Shown: positions 61,673 to 64,000 of the stretch, piece by piece
Numbering within the stretch: the stretch's first letter is position 1
How the letters are laid out: each line of letters opens with the position of its first letter
From: Candidatus Cloacimonetes bacterium 4572_55
GTDB taxonomy: Bacteria > 4572-55
NCBI GenBank assembly: GCA_002084765.1
Contig: NBMB01000005.1
Location: 30,255 to 94,254 of the forward strand
Length of the DNA stretch: 64,000 bases
Reading direction: 5' to 3'
Notes under the pieces: generated by a model
What the model saw: only the letters and a program-made list of their open reading frames with translations
What the model was told of the DNA's origin: nothing
Databases searched by the model: none
Position numbers and translations under genes: made by a program

Positions 61673-64000
61673 TCATTTTTCGTAGATCAAATCGTCCAGG
61701 AAGAACGCATCCAAAATGGAAACCCGTTGCCCATTCTTTAGATAGGTGATACCCACATCATAGTATTGGTTTTCCTTATTAAGATTGTAGGAATGGATAA
61801 CGACCATATGTCGCCCGATTACTTGATCGAGCATCAGACCGATTCTCCTTTTTTTGCTTTTGACAATCATCACGGACTGCTTTATTTTCTTTGAAATAGG
61901 ATCGTCCGCGGCATTGAGTACCCGGTTCAACATAAGCGCGGGAATCGTTTGACCTCGCCAGATAAATTTGCCTATTCCCAGGTTTTTGTCAATAGACTCC
62001 ATCTCGACCGTTGTAGTTTCGACAATTTGTTCGACCGGCATGGCAAAAACTCTTGAACCGACCTGAATCAGGAACACTTTCAGAGTATGGGGCGTGATCG
62101 GTAATTTGATCCGATACGTATTTTCTTCGACCGCGCTGATTGTCAGGGAGCCTCCTAAGGAGCGGCAATATTTAAGAATTTGCTCCAGATCCTGCGCCTC
62201 TTCTCCGAGGATGTCACTATGGAAAATCAGCTGATTAATGTTTGAATGCTGTATTTTTTTCACCTTTTTCTCGGGCAACAGCTTTTGGTCTATAGCCGAG
62301 CGACTCATCAAATCCAAGTCATACAGCATCCCGTCGTCTTTGACGGTAATTGTGAGCCAGGAAGGGGATATTTCGTTATGGATGTCGATAGACGCAGTAT
62401 CCGGTTTATCCAATTTTGCCCGAGTGTCAGGGTCCTGTATTCGATACTCGACAATGGTCTCCAGCAACCGATCCAAAATCGCTTTCAATCCTTTTGGCAA
62501 ATATTTATCAACCTTGAAGTGCATTCCGTATTGCGTCAAATTCACTTTTTTCCCGGCTTTGGATTCTAAATATTGCAACCGTTCCGGTAAATTTTCAAAT
62601 ACAGACTCTAATTTGACCAACCGATTTTTCTCGGCATCAACCAGCATATGATCGACCAATTCATGGTAATTTTTTAGGCTTAGTGCCAACGTATCGGTCT
62701 GCAATCGCAATTTTTGTTGCGAGATACCAGTCACAAGCGGGCTGGTTCGAAGATCGTCGATCAAAAACTGAAATTCTTTGATTAAGGAGGAGCCAAAATC
62801 TCTTTGTCGATCTTTATCTACGGCGAAGAAATTCACGATCCGCTGAAGCCCGCGTATGGCTTTACTGATCTGCTCCCGGTGATGAAACATGTGATCTACA
62901 AACTCGGCTTGATCGTCCAACAAACTCTCAATACTAATATTTCGAATTGTGAGTCCACTGATTGCATTTACCAGTGCGTCTGTTTCAAATGCAGGCGCAG
63001 GGGCAACGGATTTCGATTTAAGAGCAACAGGTTTGGATTCAAATGGCACGATCTCAGTCGCAAACATTCGCTCCGTTTTCTCAAATTGATCCACAATCCG
63101 TTGTCTTAACTCGCCAGAATCAAAGGACGAATCCTGAAAATGGGAGAGAATCGTTTCTAATCCGTTGATAGCGGTATCCAATGTAACAGCAACCGTTTCG
63201 TGATAGGGAAGTATACGTTCGTAAATTTTTTGACACGCGTCGGCAAAGGTTCCCGCTATATGGACAACCGCCTCATACTCGACCATCTCGGCTTCACTTC
63301 GGAGTCTCGTCGCCAAATCTTCCAATATTTTGAGCTCACTAAATTCAGCTGGATCCTCTTTTAGATCCGAGCAACTATGCTTGAGTTGCTGCAACAAATC
63401 TGTGGCTTCTGTCATAAAATATTCAAAAGACTCAAATTCATCCGCCTCCGCTTCAATTTCGACTATCTCTTCAATAGGCTCCCTCTCTACGTCCGCCATT
63501 TTTACTATAGAATCGAAATAGGGCATGACCGAATCCGGATCAATATCCGGATTTCCTTCCAGCCCAGATACAGAGGAAACAGTATTACCCACCCCTTTCA
63601 AAAGATTGTCTTTCAACTCGCCGGTAAATTCCAACTCATGCGACGCTATCATATTCAATAACTTAATCACTTTATGACCCACGCCGGACAATACCGTCAT
63701 CTGCAGTTTTTCGGCTTGATTTGCCATACGTTTCGCGAAATTAAGCGCATCCGCCAGTATCTGAGAATCATCTGGGGTATCCATAAATTCTAAAAATTTT
63801 TGTTCCATAACATAAGTAAAATCCAATAATTGGCTGTCAACCGGCTGATGAATATTTTTTTTAACAGAAAATTCCTGTTCTTCCACCTCATCGAACTCAG
63901 TCTCGACTTCCATCTCAGCCTCGAACTCATCCTCTTCTGCATCGAACTCAGTCTCGACTTCCATCTCAGCCTCGAACCCATCCTCTTCTGCATCGAGCTC
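61673..64000 (-). CDS. degenerate CheA-like protein with CheW domain (5' end outside window)
   Basis: The frame is open to the window edge; 775 codons are visible and the start lies beyond. It begins with acidic tandem repeats (51-bp unit, EAEMEVETEFDAEEDEF), then a helical region (about 45-390) including a possible Hpt-like bundle without the AHTLKG phospho-His motif, a CheA-type dimerisation/P3-P4 stretch (VFENLPERLQYLESKAGKKV) and an ATPase-like domain where the N box is lost (ILDRLLETIVEYRIQ for LxxxxxNAxxH) though VKDDG remains. A CheW-like domain closes the protein (about 633-775, IQVGSRVFAMPVEQIVET, GLMLDQVIGRHMVV). It is probably not an active kinase, but a scaffold or receiver of chemoreceptor signals. 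It may belong to a wider chemosensory operon to the right. Confidence 0.75.
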   Translation of the reverse strand, partial: ELDAEEDGFEAEMEVETEFDAEEDEFEAEMEVETEFDEVEEQEFSVKKNIHQPVDSQLLDFTYVMEQKFLEFMDTPDDSQILADALNFAKRMANQAEKLQMTVLSGVGHKVIKLLNMIASHELEFTGELKDNLLKGVGNTVSSVSGLEGNPDIDPDSVMPYFDSIVKMADVEREPIEEIVEIEAEADEFESFEYFMTEATDLLQQLKHSCSDLKEDPAEFSELKILEDLATRLRSEAEMVEYEAVVHIAGTFADACQKIYERILPYHETVAVTLDTAINGLETILSHFQDSSFDSGELRQRIVDQFEKTERMFATEIVPFESKPVALKSKSVAPAPAFETDALVNAISGLTIRNISIESLLDDQAEFVDHMFHHREQISKAIRGLQRIVNFFAVDKDRQRDFGSSLIKEFQFLIDDLRTSPLVTGISQQKLRLQTDTLALSLKNYHELVDHMLVDAEKNRLVKLESVFENLPERLQYLESKAGKKVNLTQYGMHFKVDKYLPKGLKAILDRLLETIVEYRIQDPDTRAKLDKPDTASIDIHNEISPSWLTITVKDDGMLYDLDLMSRSAIDQKLLPEKKVKKIQHSNINQLIFHSDILGEEAQDLEQILKYCRSLGGSLTISAVEENTYRIKLPITPHTLKVFLIQVGSRVFAMPVEQIVETTTVEMESIDKNLGIGKFIWRGQTIPALMLNRVLNAADDPISKKIKQSVMIVKSKKRRIGLMLDQVIGRHMVVIHSYNLNKENQYYDVGITYLKNGQRVSILDAFFLDDLIYEK
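63911..64000. repeat. 51-bp in-frame tandem repeat in the CheA-like gene
   Basis: One full 51-bp unit (63911-63961) and 39 bases of a second one reach the window edge; a partial unit precedes (63889-63910). Copies differ at two positions at most in the visible part. Each unit codes for 17 residues rich in Glu, Asp and Met. The total copy number cannot be seen. Confidence 0.8.

Overview
The window looks like a chromosome segment from a Gram-negative, uncultured-type bacterium of the FCB group (KSB1/Calditrichota/Marinimicrobia-like; this placement is inference). The pointers are a PorV/PorQ-type outer-membrane protein, a large secreted protein ending in a NYPNPFNP-type T9SS/FlgD-like sorting domain, a meso-diaminopimelate-type MurE (DNPR motif), a TorF-like porin, two-component-propeller/SpoIIE regulators and many dispersed TCTGCG-type repeats between genes. 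No rRNA, integrase, transposase or CRISPR array was seen.

Left part (1-12.1 kb, + strand): end of accD, a PorV-like protein, a periplasmic propeller/SpoIIE phosphatase split by a frameshift, a DUF502 membrane protein, an unusual S51-peptidase-like/esterase fusion followed by an ATP-grasp ligase, a tiny membrane zinc-ribbon protein and a triple-GAF histidine kinase.

12.15-26.35 kb (- strand) is the most unusual part. Reading in transcription order: TorF-like porin, NNMT/PNMT-family N-methyltransferase, fold-III PLP (LysA-like) enzyme lacking the usual catalytic Cys, a 1054-residue NTT-transporter/HEAT/cNMP fusion, a propeller-HAMP sensor with a decayed SpoIIE domain, a stand-alone cNMP-like domain, a second HAMP/pseudo-SpoIIE sensor, a cyclic-peptide-exporter-type ABC protein, an SPFH protein and an orphan PotD-like binding lipoprotein. 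Tight spacing suggests one operon. I propose, as inference, a system that makes, methylates, exports and senses a small amine or amino-acid-derived compound.

26.66-30 kb holds an EndoQ-PHP/UvrD helicase fusion. 30.3-45.5 kb is a dcw division/cell-wall cluster (rsmH-ftsL-ftsI-murE-murF-mraY-murD-ftsW-murC-ftsQ-ftsA-ftsZ) with a good promoter in front but no mraZ, murG, murB or ddl. Three tRNAs (Gly, Cys, Leu) and an intrinsic terminator follow.

46.2-64 kb: DUF2085 membrane protein, alanine:cation symporter, DUF985 cupin, B12-binding radical SAM protein, a small defence module (PARIS-like AAA ATPase plus DUF4435 TOPRIM protein, then a Vsr nuclease), a frameshifted small membrane protein, a glycosyltransferase, a GNAT protein, cdsA with the remnant of a tctA permease just upstream, a TolB-like propeller protein, the T9SS-type secreted protein and a degenerate CheA-like protein cut by the right edge. 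Three separate single-base frameshifts and one nonsense codon are visible; some may be sequencing or assembly errors.
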